A DNA stretch of 64,000 nt from JANQHS01 sp965267505 (GCA_965267505.1 OZ254081.1:1488001-1552000), one strand, 5' to 3'; counted from the first letter of the stretch, positions 26,012 to 36,601 are shown. The notes: generated from the letters alone by a model not told the origin. Program-made: numbers and translations.

Positions 26012-26431
26012 ATGGCTAGAAGCACAATGGGACTTTTTGCTGGCTTGATTTCGGCATTTATTGTCATTGCCCTGGTAGAAATGTTAGGGCATAGCATTTA
26101 TCCACCCCCTGAAGGGCTTGATTTCTCTGACACTGAGCAGCTAAAAACCCATATTGATAAGCTCCCTTTTGGAGCATTATTTTTTGTTCTTCTAGCCTAC
26201 TGGATTGGATCTTTTGCCGGTGGTCTAACCCTGGGGATTATCGCTTCAAAAAAAGCAGTGATCTTTGCATTAATACTTGGTGGATTATTGACCATTGCGG
26301 GTCTATTTAATCTATTGGATCTTCCTGGCCATCCGATTTGGTTTTGGATCCTTAGCCTGGCCTCCTATATCCCTTTTACACTTTTTGGCTTAAAATATTC
26401 TTCAATTCTTATCAAACAAAGTCAAGCTTGA
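26012..26431 (+). CDS. Hypothetical four-helix membrane protein
   Basis: This 139-residue protein has four clear hydrophobic helices (GLISAFIVIALVEMLG, LFFVLLAYWIGSFAGGL, AVIFALILGGLLTIAGLFNLL, FWILSLASYIPFTLFGL) and a short polar loop with PPPEGLDFSD after the first. I do not assign a family. It stands alone, 46 bp after the CnoX-like gene. Confidence 0.75.
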   Translation: MARSTMGLFAGLISAFIVIALVEMLGHSIYPPPEGLDFSDTEQLKTHIDKLPFGALFFVLLAYWIGSFAGGLTLGIIASKKAVIFALILGGLLTIAGLFNLLDLPGHPIWFWILSLASYIPFTLFGLKYSSILIKQSQA

Positions 26432-26500
26432 AACACTTATAAGGTCACGTGTAAGTCCACCTTTAGAATATTACACGACATTCATTTAAAGGTTAAAACA

Positions 26501-26508
26501 TATTTTTG
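26501..26508 (+). promoter_or_regulatory. Possible -7 element of the subtilisin gene
   Basis: TATTTTTG matches TAnnTTTG exactly. It covers the TTG at 26506 that opens the long frame, so if it is used, translation would start at GTG 26527 instead. No TTTG at -33 is seen. Confidence 0.35.
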
Positions 26509-29500
26509 CCCAAAATCCAAAGACTTGTGAAAAAACTATTAACAACTTTTATCTTTCTTTTTTCCCTTTCATTCTTAGCAATAGCCTCAGGCGATGTCAT
26601 CAGCTTCAGAGCTTTTGAGGTACAAGCTCCTCAAAATCTGGAGAACTATTCTGACTGGGCTCCTGAAGACCGGGAACTTGTTGGAAACGAGTTTTTTAGA
26701 ATAATCCAGTTCGAGCAAATTCCCAGTCAGGAACAAAAGGAAGCTCTTGAGGAAAAAGGAGTAAGGTTTATCTACTACCAGCCTTACAAAGCGTATTATG
26801 TAGGAATGCAAAAGGAGATCCATTCAAAAGATCTCGAAGGCTATGGTATAAGATCCCTATTCAAATACGAGGCTGCTTTTAAAATGACCGAGCATGTCGT
26901 TGCAGGGAATATTCCATCCCATGCTAAACTCGGAAATGGAAAGGCAGAGTACATAGTATCCTACCTGGACGATATTTCAGAAGCCCAGATAGAATCATTG
27001 TTAAGCAAGGAAGGCTATGAGGCAAACGAAATCAATGATCAGGGTTATGCTTTCACCATCGGGTTGGATCAAGCAAAATTGAATGATCTACTGGAGCTGC
27101 CATTCATTTACTATGTGGATTATGTTCCTGCTGAAGGAGAGCCTGAGAACAATACTGCAAGAACTCTCCATAGGTCAAGTGCTATCCACCCAGTATCCAT
27201 GGGATCAAACGGCTACGATGGAACCGGCGTTGTGCTTCAGGTACAAGACAATAGCCCGCTAAGTGGAGGAAACGCGCATATCGACCACCATGGCAGATTA
27301 AACACCAACTTTTATTCAGGGCCCACCAGTACACACGGCGCACACGTAATGGGAACCGTACTTGGTGCAGGAAACCTGAACCCATTGGCAGAAGGAATGG
27401 CCAGCGGAGCCTTTGCATACAAGTATGGCCCGGGCAATGCAAACTATAATGCTGTACCAAACCTGGTAACAAATTCAGGACTGGTGATCACTCAAAAATC
27501 TTACAGTAATGGTTGCAATGCTGGATATACCTCCCTTACAAGACAGCTAGATCAACAGGTTAACGATGCGAACCAGTTACTTCACGTTTTTTCAGCAGGA
27601 AACTCAAATGGATCAAACTGTGGTTATGGTGCCGGAAACCAATGGGGAAATGTAACCGGGGGGCATAAGATTGCCAAAAATGCCATAGCAACGGCTAATG
27701 TTACTGAGCTTGGAAACATTTCCGGTTCCTCTTCAAGGGGACCAGCTTGGGACGGAAGGATCAAGCCCGACCTCAGTGCAAAAGGAACTCAGGTTCTTTC
27801 AACTTATCCTGCAAACACTTATGCCACCATTTCGGGAACTTCGATGGCCGCTCCCGGAATTGCCGGTGTCTCCGCTCAGCTATATCAAGCATACAGGGAA
27901 AACAATGTACAGGCAAACCCTCCTGGTGGATTGATAAAAGCAATCATGCAAAACACTGCTGAGGACCTGGGTAATGCGGGTCCAGATTTCATTTATGGAT
28001 ATGGACATGTAAATGCTCTTCGGTCTGCAGAAGTGATAGAAAATTCCATGTTCATGATAGACACCATTAGTCAAGGGGATTCACTGGTATACAGCATAAA
28101 TGTTCCGGCAGGTAGCCAAAAGTTAAGGGTTATGCTGTACTGGCCTGATGAAGCTGCATCCGTAAATGCAAATCCTTCTTTAGTTAACGACATCGACTTT
28201 TTGGTTTATGATCCGACCGCAACCGAATACAAGCCATGGGTTTTGAATCATGCTCCCAACCCCACTACTCTGGCTCAGCCAGCCGTAAGGGGAGATGATC
28301 ATTTGAACAATATGGAGCAGGTGACAATTGATCTTCCCGCTTCCGGGAACTACCAATTGGTGGCAAAGGGTTTCTCAATTCCCATGGGACCACAACAATT
28401 CTTCATTACTTATTATTTTGAAGATGACCAAATTGATGTGACTTACCCAAGAGGCGGAGAAACCATGCAGCCAGGAGAGAGCACAGTAATCCGCTGGGAT
28501 GCATATGGACTATCGGGGAACTTCTCGATCGATATCTCTTTGGATAGTGGAGCTACCTGGTCACCGGTAAGTACTTCAGTCCCCCAGGCAAGAAGGTACC
28601 ACAGCTGGATTGTTCCTTCAACCCCTACTCCTTATGCATTTATCAGAGTAAATAGAGGAGCTGTTTCAGGAGTCTCGCTTTATCCATTTTCAATAATGGC
28701 GGCTCCTACCAATCTGCAGGTAACAGCCTTGTGTACGGACTCAGCTGAGTTGACCTGGGCTTCCTCTGGAGGAGCAACAGGCTATGTGGTTAGGAAATTA
28801 GGCACCCAATACATGGATTCTGTCGGTTTTACCACGGGCAATTCATATTGGATCCCAATTACGCCTGGAAATGCAAACGAATGGTTTACCGTAAATGCTG
28901 TTGGACCTGGAAAGAGCTACAGCCGAAGAGCAAATGCAGTTCAAATGCCATCTGGCGGAGTATTCAATTGCCCGGAGAGTCCAATGGCAGATTTCACAGC
29001 TGTAACCGATAATATCTGTGTAGGAAAAACTGTTCAGCTTTTTGATGCATCAATAAATGTTACTACTTCCTGGGCATGGACCATTAGCCCTGGTACTTTT
29101 ACCTATGTAAATGGAACTTCGGCGAACAGCCAAAACCCTGAAGTACAATTCACGGCATCCGGTTCTTATGATGTTTCCCTGACCGCCACCAATGCGCAGG
29201 GAAGTGGTTCTGAGACCAAAGTATCCTTCATTACAACCATTGATGGCGATCCTACACCACTTGAAGAATATTTCACTCAGTTTCAATTCCCTCCTGTATC
29301 CTGGGAAGTACAAAACCCAGATAACGATTGGACCTGGGGAAGAATTCCTTCTGTGATCGGACCTATAGGAGCTGTTACGTCCGCATCGGTAATCATCAAC
29401 TACCCTCATAATGTAGTGGGACATGAAGATGCTATGCTTCCCTACATTATGGACATCTCAGGCTTCCAAAACCCCATACTTTTATTTGACATGTCGCATG

Positions 29501-30054
29501 CGTTGAGGCACCAAACCTTGAGTCCATCTTTAAGGGTTGAGGTTTCAACAGATTGCGGGGACACTTTCCAGCCTACTGGCTACGATAAGTCAGGAAATGA
29601 CCTTGGAACTGTTCCTTTTGGACAGGGGGCCAGTTATTGGGTTCCGACAAGTGCTTCGCATTGGAGAACAGATACAGTTCCACTAGCCGCATTTGTTGGA
29701 GATGAAGTCCAGATCAAGTTTGTTTCGGTTAGTGCTATCGCTGCTAACAATACCTATATAGACAATGTAAGGGTCGTGGAAGGAATTACCGGGCTTGAAG
29801 ATATTGGGTCTTTGGCTAACCTAAGGGCTTTTCCAAATCCAACTACCGGAGTACTTCATCTGGACTGGAAGGCTGAGTACGGCTTGAATGACATTGAAGT
29901 AATGGATTCCAAAGGAATGTCTTTGAAGCGCATTTCACCTGATGCCAATTCAGGCAATATCGATCTGGATCTGACCAATCTTTCGGCAGGTCTATACCTG
30001 ATCAGATTAGGATTCGAAGAGGGTGCTCATGTGATCAAGGTCAATCTGAAGTGA
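26506..30054 (+). CDS. Large secreted subtilisin-like (S8) protease with PKD and type IX sorting domains
   Basis: The frame gives 1182 residues from TTG 26506; GTG 26527 (MKKLLTTFIFLF) is a likely alternative start. After the signal peptide and an inhibitor-like pro-region, the S8 domain shows Asp 248 (VVLQVQDNSP), His 277 (THGAHVMG) and Ser 446 (GTSMAAPG). Later parts are an Ig-like region (VTYPRGGE), a fibronectin-III-like stretch near 720-820, a PKD-like domain near 835-910 and a MAM-like segment. A type A T9SS sorting domain ends it (RAFPNPTTGVLHLDW). The Asp motif reads DNS instead of the common DTG. It is a surface or secreted protease. Confidence 0.93.
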   Translation: MPKIQRLVKKLLTTFIFLFSLSFLAIASGDVISFRAFEVQAPQNLENYSDWAPEDRELVGNEFFRIIQFEQIPSQEQKEALEEKGVRFIYYQPYKAYYVGMQKEIHSKDLEGYGIRSLFKYEAAFKMTEHVVAGNIPSHAKLGNGKAEYIVSYLDDISEAQIESLLSKEGYEANEINDQGYAFTIGLDQAKLNDLLELPFIYYVDYVPAEGEPENNTARTLHRSSAIHPVSMGSNGYDGTGVVLQVQDNSPLSGGNAHIDHHGRLNTNFYSGPTSTHGAHVMGTVLGAGNLNPLAEGMASGAFAYKYGPGNANYNAVPNLVTNSGLVITQKSYSNGCNAGYTSLTRQLDQQVNDANQLLHVFSAGNSNGSNCGYGAGNQWGNVTGGHKIAKNAIATANVTELGNISGSSSRGPAWDGRIKPDLSAKGTQVLSTYPANTYATISGTSMAAPGIAGVSAQLYQAYRENNVQANPPGGLIKAIMQNTAEDLGNAGPDFIYGYGHVNALRSAEVIENSMFMIDTISQGDSLVYSINVPAGSQKLRVMLYWPDEAASVNANPSLVNDIDFLVYDPTATEYKPWVLNHAPNPTTLAQPAVRGDDHLNNMEQVTIDLPASGNYQLVAKGFSIPMGPQQFFITYYFEDDQIDVTYPRGGETMQPGESTVIRWDAYGLSGNFSIDISLDSGATWSPVSTSVPQARRYHSWIVPSTPTPYAFIRVNRGAVSGVSLYPFSIMAAPTNLQVTALCTDSAELTWASSGGATGYVVRKLGTQYMDSVGFTTGNSYWIPITPGNANEWFTVNAVGPGKSYSRRANAVQMPSGGVFNCPESPMADFTAVTDNICVGKTVQLFDASINVTTSWAWTISPGTFTYVNGTSANSQNPEVQFTASGSYDVSLTATNAQGSGSETKVSFITTIDGDPTPLEEYFTQFQFPPVSWEVQNPDNDWTWGRIPSVIGPIGAVTSASVIINYPHNVVGHEDAMLPYIMDISGFQNPILLFDMSHALRHQTLSPSLRVEVSTDCGDTFQPTGYDKSGNDLGTVPFGQGASYWVPTSASHWRTDTVPLAAFVGDEVQIKFVSVSAIAANNTYIDNVRVVEGITGLEDIGSLANLRAFPNPTTGVLHLDWKAEYGLNDIEVMDSKGMSLKRISPDANSGNIDLDLTNLSAGLYLIRLGFEEGAHVIKVNLK

Positions 30055-32438
30055 TCATTCGTCTTTGACGACCTCCACGGGATTGGTGTTGGCAGCTTTT
30101 CTTGAGTGCCAACTAACCGTTACCAAAACAAGAACATAGGTAACTAAGCCTGGCACCAGAAATGACGCCGGGCTTAGTTTTGTTCTATACTGGAAGGTTG
30201 AGTCAAGCCATTGGTCCATCAGGTATCCCGAAAGACCAAAAGCGATGATCATCGCCAGGCTTACAAGCCCAAATAATCCTTTGCAACCAGGCGCATGATC
30301 TGGAATGTGCTTGCTCCAACGATCTTTCTGATCCCGATCTCTTTTGATCTTCTTTCCACTGAGAAGGATACCAATCCCAGTAGACCCAGACAGGCAATCA
30401 GCATGGCCAGGCCGGAGAAAACCAAAAACACCCTGGATCTTTTTTGGTCGCTTTCATAAGCCTCATAGAATTCCTGATCAAGGAAATAATGATTAAAAGG
30501 CCTTTCAGGATATACCTCAAGCCACTTTTCTTCCAAATGACTCAATGTCTCCGGAGTCTTACTAGGCTCAAAGCGAACATGAAGCATATCGTTGTTCTTC
30601 CGATAAAAAAGAGCAAGGTCTTCCAGCTCTTCATAGAGACTCAACATATGGAAATTTCTAAATACTCCGATAACGGTTAGAAATTCGTCTTCCTCATCGA
30701 CTCCAAACTGGATCTTTTTCCCCACCGGATCATCCCATCCCATTCTTTCAACCATCATTTCATTCACGATCACGGCGGCTGTGTCTGCTCCCCTGCTTGC
30801 CTCGAAGTTCCTTCCTTCAATTATTTCAATTCCAAGGGTTGGAAGGAAGGTTTCATCTACGAAAAATAGATTCACCCCTTTCTCCACATACCCATCCTTG
30901 GATTCTACGTTCATGAGGTTCTTGCTGTATCCTCTTCCCGGAGAGGAGCCGGCTGAGCCGACATTTAAGATGGAAGTGTTTTCAATCCACTTTTCCTTTA
31001 TGACAGGCACCTTTTCGATCATGGCCCTATCAGTGATCTCCACCACCAACAATTGTTCCTTGGCAAATCCAAGATCCTTCTTTCGCAAGAAGTTCAATTG
31101 ATCATTAACTATCCATGTGCTGGCTACCATTCCGATCGAAATGACGAACTGAAAGACAACCAATACTTTTCTTACTGAGAACCCACCAACCTTTTGGGCC
31201 AAGCGGCCTTTCAGAACCCATGCAGGCTTAAAGCTTGAAAGGAAAAAGGCTGGATAGCTTCCAGATAACAGCCCAAGGATGAGGATCAAAAAGATATAAA
31301 TAAGGAGCAGGTCAGGTGTGAATAGATCAGCCATGATAAAATCCTTTCCTGCCAATTGGTTAAAGGGTTTTAAAAGAGGTCCTGACAATAGGGTGATGGC
31401 CAATACAAAAGCCGCTAGGCTAATGACCATGGACTCTGAAAGGAATTGTGCAATAAGGCCACTTCTATGCGAACCTAACACTTTCCTAACCCCAACTTCC
31501 TTAGACCTTCCTTCTGCCCTGGAGGTAGCCAGATTCATATAATTTATTGACGCAAGGATCAAAATGAATAAACCTACAGCAAGGAAAATGAATATATAAC
31601 TCATATCCCCACCCCCATTCTCTCCTTTTGTCTTGGATAAAAGATAGATTTCTGTCAAGGGCTGCATTTCATAAACTACCGAAATGCCATATTGCTCGAA
31701 GATTGGGTCAACATGTGTCTTGATCACATCCGGAAGTTTGCTTGCAAATTCCTTCCAGTTGGTTTCTGGTTTCAATAGAATGTAGGTGTAGAGGAAGAAA
31801 GAGCCCCAGGATCCTCTTTCAGGATCTCCTAAAGACACTCTTGAGACTAGACCATCAAATGTAAAATGGGTTTCGGATGGAACATCTTCAATGATTGCTG
31901 TGATCTTATATGAATCCCCATCCTCATCAATCAATTCAAGCTTTTCTTCGGCCTTCCAATCACCAAAATATTTCTTGGCCAGACTTTCGGTAAGGACTAT
32001 GGAGTTAGGCTCATCCAGGCAACCTTCAGGTTTTCCTAAAAGGAATTTATGGGTGAAAACATTGAAAAAGGCACTATCTGCCAAATAGATCTCCTCCTCA
32101 TAGAATTGCTTTTCATCCTTTTGAAGCATCCATTGGCCGACATCCTGAATGCGCACAAAATCTTCAACCTCTGGATAATCTTTCTTTAGCTGGCGTCCCA
32201 GGGGTAGTTGAGTGGAGGACCAGGTAAAGGAATCATCCTTTTCGCTTATATGAGAAATGATACGAAAAACCCTATCCGATTTCTCATGAAATTGATCATA
32301 GCTCATCTCGTTTTTAACAAAAAGAAAGATCATCAATGAGCCAATGATCCCAGAACTAAGCCCAATTAAGTTGATGAGACTATAACCCCGATGGCGATAG
32401 ATATTCCTCCAAGAGGTAAGAATTAGGTTTTTCAGCAT
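30055..32438 (-). pseudogene. MacB/FtsX-type ABC permease, broken by a frameshift near its 3' end
   Basis: The main frame (30261-32438, 725 residues) has the Bacteroidota MacB-like layout: an N-terminal SWRNIYRHRGYSLINLIGL helix, a periplasmic MacB_PCD region, three membrane helices with KEVGVRKVLGSHR near 320, a second periplasmic domain, and RSKEIGIRKIVGAS near 702. It stops at AKDYLGL. The remaining C-terminal part (NPVEVVKDE) continues in another frame at 30055-30252. One missing G in the GGG run at 30268-30270 explains the break, since restoring it gives DYLGLVSLAM in one frame. It may be a true pseudogene, or a sequencing error; a short protein lacking the last helix is also possible. 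No ATPase gene is adjacent. Confidence 0.8.
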
Positions 32439-32498
32439 AGCCTAAGGTATTATCCCGCCCAAACGATGGACAAGACAATTTATACAAATGGTATTGTA

Positions 32499-32828
32499 CT
32501 ACTTGTGACCGTCCTTTTTGCAGCAGGCGTCAAGCTTATCATAGGCTTTTGGGTCCGCTGGCAAATCATCTGCATCATATCCGGCTTGGGTAATTGCCTT
32601 TTTGATCTTATCCGGATTTGTTTTTTTTGGATTGTAATTAACAGTGATCATCCCGGTTTCATAGTCCAGATCAAAGGACTTTATTCCAGAAGTAAATGTG
32701 AATTCCTTCTGGATATTCTCCTTGCACTCTGCACATACTGCAGAGGTTTTGATCTTAACCGATTCAGTCCCTGCATAAGATCCAGTGAAAACAAAAAGGC
32801 CGAAAAGACAGATTAATAAAGCTTTCAT
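32499..32828 (-). CDS. Exported heavy-metal-associated (HMA) domain protein
   Basis: This 109-residue protein has a signal peptide (LFGLFVFTGSYAG). The ferredoxin-like HMA fold carries VCAECKENIQ, placing a CxxC metal-binding pair at Cys 32 and Cys 35. It ends with a Cys/His-rich tail (LDACCKKDGHK) that could add ligands. HMA proteins carry Cu(I) or similar soft metals. It lies one base after the TonB receptor gene and is co-transcribed with it and with the HYC_CC_PP-like gene. Confidence 0.92.
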   Translation of the reverse strand: MKALLICLFGLFVFTGSYAGTESVKIKTSAVCAECKENIQKEFTFTSGIKSFDLDYETGMITVNYNPKKTNPDKIKKAITQAGYDADDLPADPKAYDKLDACCKKDGHK

Positions 32829-32829
32829 A

Positions 32830-35028
32830 TTATTCGATTTTTAGTTTAACTCCACCATAAAACACCCTGCCAATTGTGGGTCCCCAAGCCAGACCAGCAT
32901 CAAAATTAGGTCCAAATGGATCAGAAGGATCAACAATTGGATCCTCCTGTCGGAAATCCAACAAATTTTCAATTCCAGCGTAGATGTCAAATCCTCTGAA
33001 TTTTCTATTTGCCTGGAAATTCAGATTGAAAAAAGAGGGAGAATAATCTCTTACCTGGACTCCAACCGGCCTTCCTTCTCCTCCGGGAATCCTCTTGGGT
33101 CCAAAATATTGCGTTGTTAGATCAAAAGTCCATCGGTCAAAGGCTGTGGCATAACTTAATTGTAGGAACCCCCTATGCTCTGGCACAAAAGGAGCTCTTG
33201 TTAGTCCTCTTTCCATTTCCATTTTCACATCATACCATTTATATGCGGCTGTAAAAGAAAAACCGGCAATAGGGCTGCCCTGAAGCTGAGCCTGAAAGGA
33301 ATTACTAAATGAGCTTCCCGAAAGGTTGTATAAATAAACTCTTTGATAGTCTCGATCATAATCAACTATGATCTGTTTACTGAATTCCGTTCTGAAGAAA
33401 TCCATAGTCAGGCTGTATTTGCTCCCTTGAAATTTAAAGTCCCTATTGAATGTAAGCCCGATGGAAACCGATTCCTCTTCCTGAGGCAACGAATTTTGAA
33501 TAATCAACCTTGAGGAAGGGAACATTTTTGGGTTTTCGGCATACGGTGTTGGAACCCTCCAGCCATTTCCGGCCGAAACCCTAAAAGAAGTCTGCTCATT
33601 GGGAGAATATTTAAGATGGATCCTTCCAACAGGCTTTAAACCAAAATAATTATGGTGATCCAGCCGGGCTCCCAGCACTAAAGAAATTTTCTCAATTTCC
33701 GAAAGGGTATACTCGGCAGCAATTCCCGGGATCTCTTCTACCCTGCTGAAAGAAGAGTCTCCATAGTATTCATCTTGAAAATTGCCGTTGTAGGTTCCTG
33801 AGAAAAGCATTTTATGTTTGGAGTTCTTTATCTGAGTTTGATAAAGAACATTCAAGAAAATTCTGTTGGAATACCCTCCATAGCGCTTGGTTCCTGCGTT
33901 TGACAAAAGTTGGGAATGCGAGAAGGAATATTGGGTTCCTATTCCAATATGAGGGGTTTCCGGAAACAGAAAACCTGTTTTTCCGAACAGTTCAAATCTA
34001 CGCACATCATTTTCAATACCATAAATATTTTGATTGCTACTGGGAGTAAAGCCCATTTGACCTCCTTCAGCCTTATCCTCTGCTACTCTAAACCCTATTT
34101 GTGATTCAATTTTTTCTCCTCTAAACTGCCATCGGTTCATTAAGTTTATCTGTCTCGCCTTAGGAAAATCCCGAAACCCATCATCGTTAAGATCTCGTTC
34201 CCCAAATACCTGGCTTGCATGAAGCATAAGTCCGGTGTGAGTATTTTCCGAAACCTTAACATTTGAATTGAAATTCAACTCTCCCCTTCCTATAGAGGAG
34301 CCGAAAGCATTGAAGAATAATTGATCTCCTAATTCGGGTCTTATCAATTCATAATTGATCAATCCGGTCATTGAGTGGTGTCCATTAAGGACAGATCCCG
34401 GCCCTTTGCTGATGGCAATATTTGATATTGAAGTTCCGGGGATCAGGTGCAGTCCCTTATGAACCAATAAGCCATCATAAACAGGAATATTTTCCCTTAG
34501 CAGAGGAGCGTATACGCCGGATAATCCAAGTAATAGAATTTGTTTTGTGCCGGATACCGCATCGCTCGTGCTTACATCTACAGAAGCATTTGTCTCGAAA
34601 CTCTCTGAAAGGTTGCAGCATGGGGCTTTCTGCAGTTCCCTGACGGTTACATATTCTACATGGGTTGGTTCTGCCCTTGAAATGAAGCTGGAGTTCGATT
34701 TTACCTCAACTTCATCAAGCTCCTTGCTATTGTCCTCAAGAATAAAGTGGAAATGGGTCCTTCCTTTTTCCTGAAGTGTATCATTCTTAAAACCCAAGTA
34801 TGAAGCTACTAACAGGCCGCCTGGCTTTCTTCTCAGGAAAAAGAACCCTTCTTCATCGGCACTAACAGCTTCAGAAAAGTCCGACCAATAAACATTGGCA
34901 CCTGGCAAAGGCTGCTCTTTGCCACTTGGATCTTTATGGACCACCCGACCTTTGATTCGGTCCTGGGCAAAAGTTGTGAATACGTAAAACCAGGTTATTA
35001 GCCCGGTCATTAAAATCTTATGTTTCAA
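32830..35028 (-). CDS. TonB-dependent outer-membrane receptor
   Basis: This 732-residue protein has a signal peptide (LITWFYVFTTFAQ), a carboxypeptidase-regulatory-like domain (RIKGRVVHKDPSG ... GANVYWSDF, about residues 22-100), a plug domain near 120-230 and a beta barrel ending in an aromatic-Gly-x-K-x-E strand. The layout is that of siderophore or metal receptors and not of SusC, since no SusD partner follows. The adjacent HMA and Cys-rich genes suggest a metal ligand such as copper. It may therefore import a metal or metal complex. Confidence 0.92.
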   Translation of the reverse strand: MKHKILMTGLITWFYVFTTFAQDRIKGRVVHKDPSGKEQPLPGANVYWSDFSEAVSADEEGFFFLRRKPGGLLVASYLGFKNDTLQEKGRTHFHFILEDNSKELDEVEVKSNSSFISRAEPTHVEYVTVRELQKAPCCNLSESFETNASVDVSTSDAVSGTKQILLLGLSGVYAPLLRENIPVYDGLLVHKGLHLIPGTSISNIAISKGPGSVLNGHHSMTGLINYELIRPELGDQLFFNAFGSSIGRGELNFNSNVKVSENTHTGLMLHASQVFGERDLNDDGFRDFPKARQINLMNRWQFRGEKIESQIGFRVAEDKAEGGQMGFTPSSNQNIYGIENDVRRFELFGKTGFLFPETPHIGIGTQYSFSHSQLLSNAGTKRYGGYSNRIFLNVLYQTQIKNSKHKMLFSGTYNGNFQDEYYGDSSFSRVEEIPGIAAEYTLSEIEKISLVLGARLDHHNYFGLKPVGRIHLKYSPNEQTSFRVSAGNGWRVPTPYAENPKMFPSSRLIIQNSLPQEEESVSIGLTFNRDFKFQGSKYSLTMDFFRTEFSKQIIVDYDRDYQRVYLYNLSGSSFSNSFQAQLQGSPIAGFSFTAAYKWYDVKMEMERGLTRAPFVPEHRGFLQLSYATAFDRWTFDLTTQYFGPKRIPGGEGRPVGVQVRDYSPSFFNLNFQANRKFRGFDIYAGIENLLDFRQEDPIVDPSDPFGPNFDAGLAWGPTIGRVFYGGVKLKIE

Positions 35029-35078
35029 ATGGGAATTTGTTTACAATGAATTGATTGATTGCTTTTTCAGCAGTCGAC

Positions 35079-35492
35079 CTAATTCATGTAAACCTGGAGA
35101 AGTGCCTGCCTTGTGTGTCGGTAAGGACTTATCTCCCTGAATTCTGGATAATTGTGGGTAATTGGCCTTAAAAGGGGAAAAAGCTGAATTTCTCCCATGG
35201 ATTTCGCGGGTGTGAAATCCGCCCAGTTTTGTGTTTTCCTTTTCAGGACATTTTCAGTCCCAATGTGCTTGATGAGCTCGATTTCACAACAAAGAGGGGC
35301 CTCAAATCTAACCTCATGGTCCAGGGTTCCAATGTAAACCCCTAAAGCCTTGCAGCAGGAATTCGAGTTAAGGAAAACAAACTCAGTCTCTCCGCTAAAA
35401 TTGCATGTATGTTTAGAGAAGCCAATGGTGGTGCTTCCCAGCAATACAACTGCTGCAAGAAAAATGCTTAATATGGACTTAGATAATTTCAA
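35079..35492 (-). CDS. HYC_CC_PP-like small exported cysteine-rich protein
   Basis: This 137-residue protein has a signal sequence (IFLAAVVLLGSTTIGFS), then KHTCNF near residue 29, NSCCKA near 47 and LCCEIE near 67. This spacing of His-Cys, Cys-Cys and Cys-Cys matches the Bacteroidota HYC_CC_PP family that often accompanies TonB receptors and HMA proteins. The function is unknown; the Cys pairs suggest metal or disulfide chemistry. It is the first gene of the three-gene minus-strand group. Confidence 0.8.
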   Translation of the reverse strand: MKLSKSILSIFLAAVVLLGSTTIGFSKHTCNFSGETEFVFLNSNSCCKALGVYIGTLDHEVRFEAPLCCEIELIKHIGTENVLKRKTQNWADFTPAKSMGEIQLFPLLRPITHNYPEFREISPYRHTRQALLQVYMN

Positions 35493-35532
35493 CCTGAATC
35501 TTCTTAACGTCAGTTAGGACAATTAAGTTACC

Positions 35533-36585
35533 ATGAAAGGCAAATTTTTTCTATTGGCCTACTTTATTTGGTTCTCATCTTGTGCAAAGATAAGCGAGCA
35601 GAATTCCGATTCTGAAGCTGGGGGAGAAAAATTTTTACCCGACAGCATATTGGTGGGGCAAACCTTGATGGTCGCTGCTGGAAAAAATGGCCGATCCAAT
35701 AAGGAAGTTGGTGCTTTGATCTCTAAAGGCAGAGTTGGTGGGGTCATCTTTTTAAAAACAATAAAATCCGAGGTCATAAGGAGTGTGGAGGTCTTCGACT
35801 CAATCGCAAAGGCAAATGGGGTTCCCGTACCGATCTATGCGACAGATGCCGAGCCGGGAATGTTCTCAAATAAAATTTCAGGGGTAAGTCCGACTCCATA
35901 CAATGCCCAGATCAAAGATGAATTTGAGTCGATGGCGGCGGCGGTTTCCATTTCAGAGGATCTAAGATCAATAGGAATCAGTTGGAACTATGCTCCTGTG
36001 GTGGATAAAAGGGGTGCTGGTTCGATCATGGGAAAAAGGGGCTTTAGTACAAATTCAGATTCTATTTCATCACTGGCCTGGACCTTTGCTTCTCAATCTC
36101 AAAAATTAGGGGTGGCTGCTACCGCAAAGCATTTTCCTGGTCATGGTATGGTCAAGGGTGACACACATAAGGGTTTGTTTTTTATTGATGGAGAGTTCAA
36201 GGAATTGGATCCGTTTAAGGCAATGATTGATTCAGGCGTCGCTTCAGTTATGATCGGGCATCTGGGTGTCCGAAACAATGAATTTTCCTCCGAGGAAATG
36301 CCTGCCAGCCTAAGTCCCCGAATAGTAACTGACTTGCTTGTCAAAAAATTGGGGTTTGATGGACTCATCGTAACGGATGCCATGAACATGGGTGCTTTGA
36401 ATAAGATCGATGAGGTAGAAATAAAGGCTTTGGATGCAGGTGTTCATGTGGTATTAATGCCAAAAAATCCAAATGGAAGTTTTGATTCCATCCTGAAAAA
36501 AATGACTTCCGATGAGGGTTTTGCCAAAAAAGTGAGGGACTCAGGGAACAAGGTGTTGAATTTCAAAAAGACCTACCCTCATTAA
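35533..36585 (+). CDS. Glycoside hydrolase family 3 (NagZ-like) lipoprotein
   Basis: This 350-residue protein has a lipobox in its N-terminal signal (YFIWFSSCAK). The GH3 N-terminal TIM barrel follows with the NagZ-type dyad loop KHFPGHGMVKGDTHKG near residues 199-214 and the nucleophile region DGLIVTDAMNMGAL near 275-290, Asp included. NagZ-like enzymes remove N-acetylglucosamine from peptidoglycan fragments. The enzyme lacks the C-terminal GH3 domain, as in the NagZ branch. Being a lipoprotein, it probably works in the periplasm or at the surface. Confidence 0.9.
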   Translation: MKGKFFLLAYFIWFSSCAKISEQNSDSEAGGEKFLPDSILVGQTLMVAAGKNGRSNKEVGALISKGRVGGVIFLKTIKSEVIRSVEVFDSIAKANGVPVPIYATDAEPGMFSNKISGVSPTPYNAQIKDEFESMAAAVSISEDLRSIGISWNYAPVVDKRGAGSIMGKRGFSTNSDSISSLAWTFASQSQKLGVAATAKHFPGHGMVKGDTHKGLFFIDGEFKELDPFKAMIDSGVASVMIGHLGVRNNEFSSEEMPASLSPRIVTDLLVKKLGFDGLIVTDAMNMGALNKIDEVEIKALDAGVHVVLMPKNPNGSFDSILKKMTSDEGFAKKVRDSGNKVLNFKKTYPH

Positions 36586-36601
36586 TATTTTCTAAGGGGG
36601 T

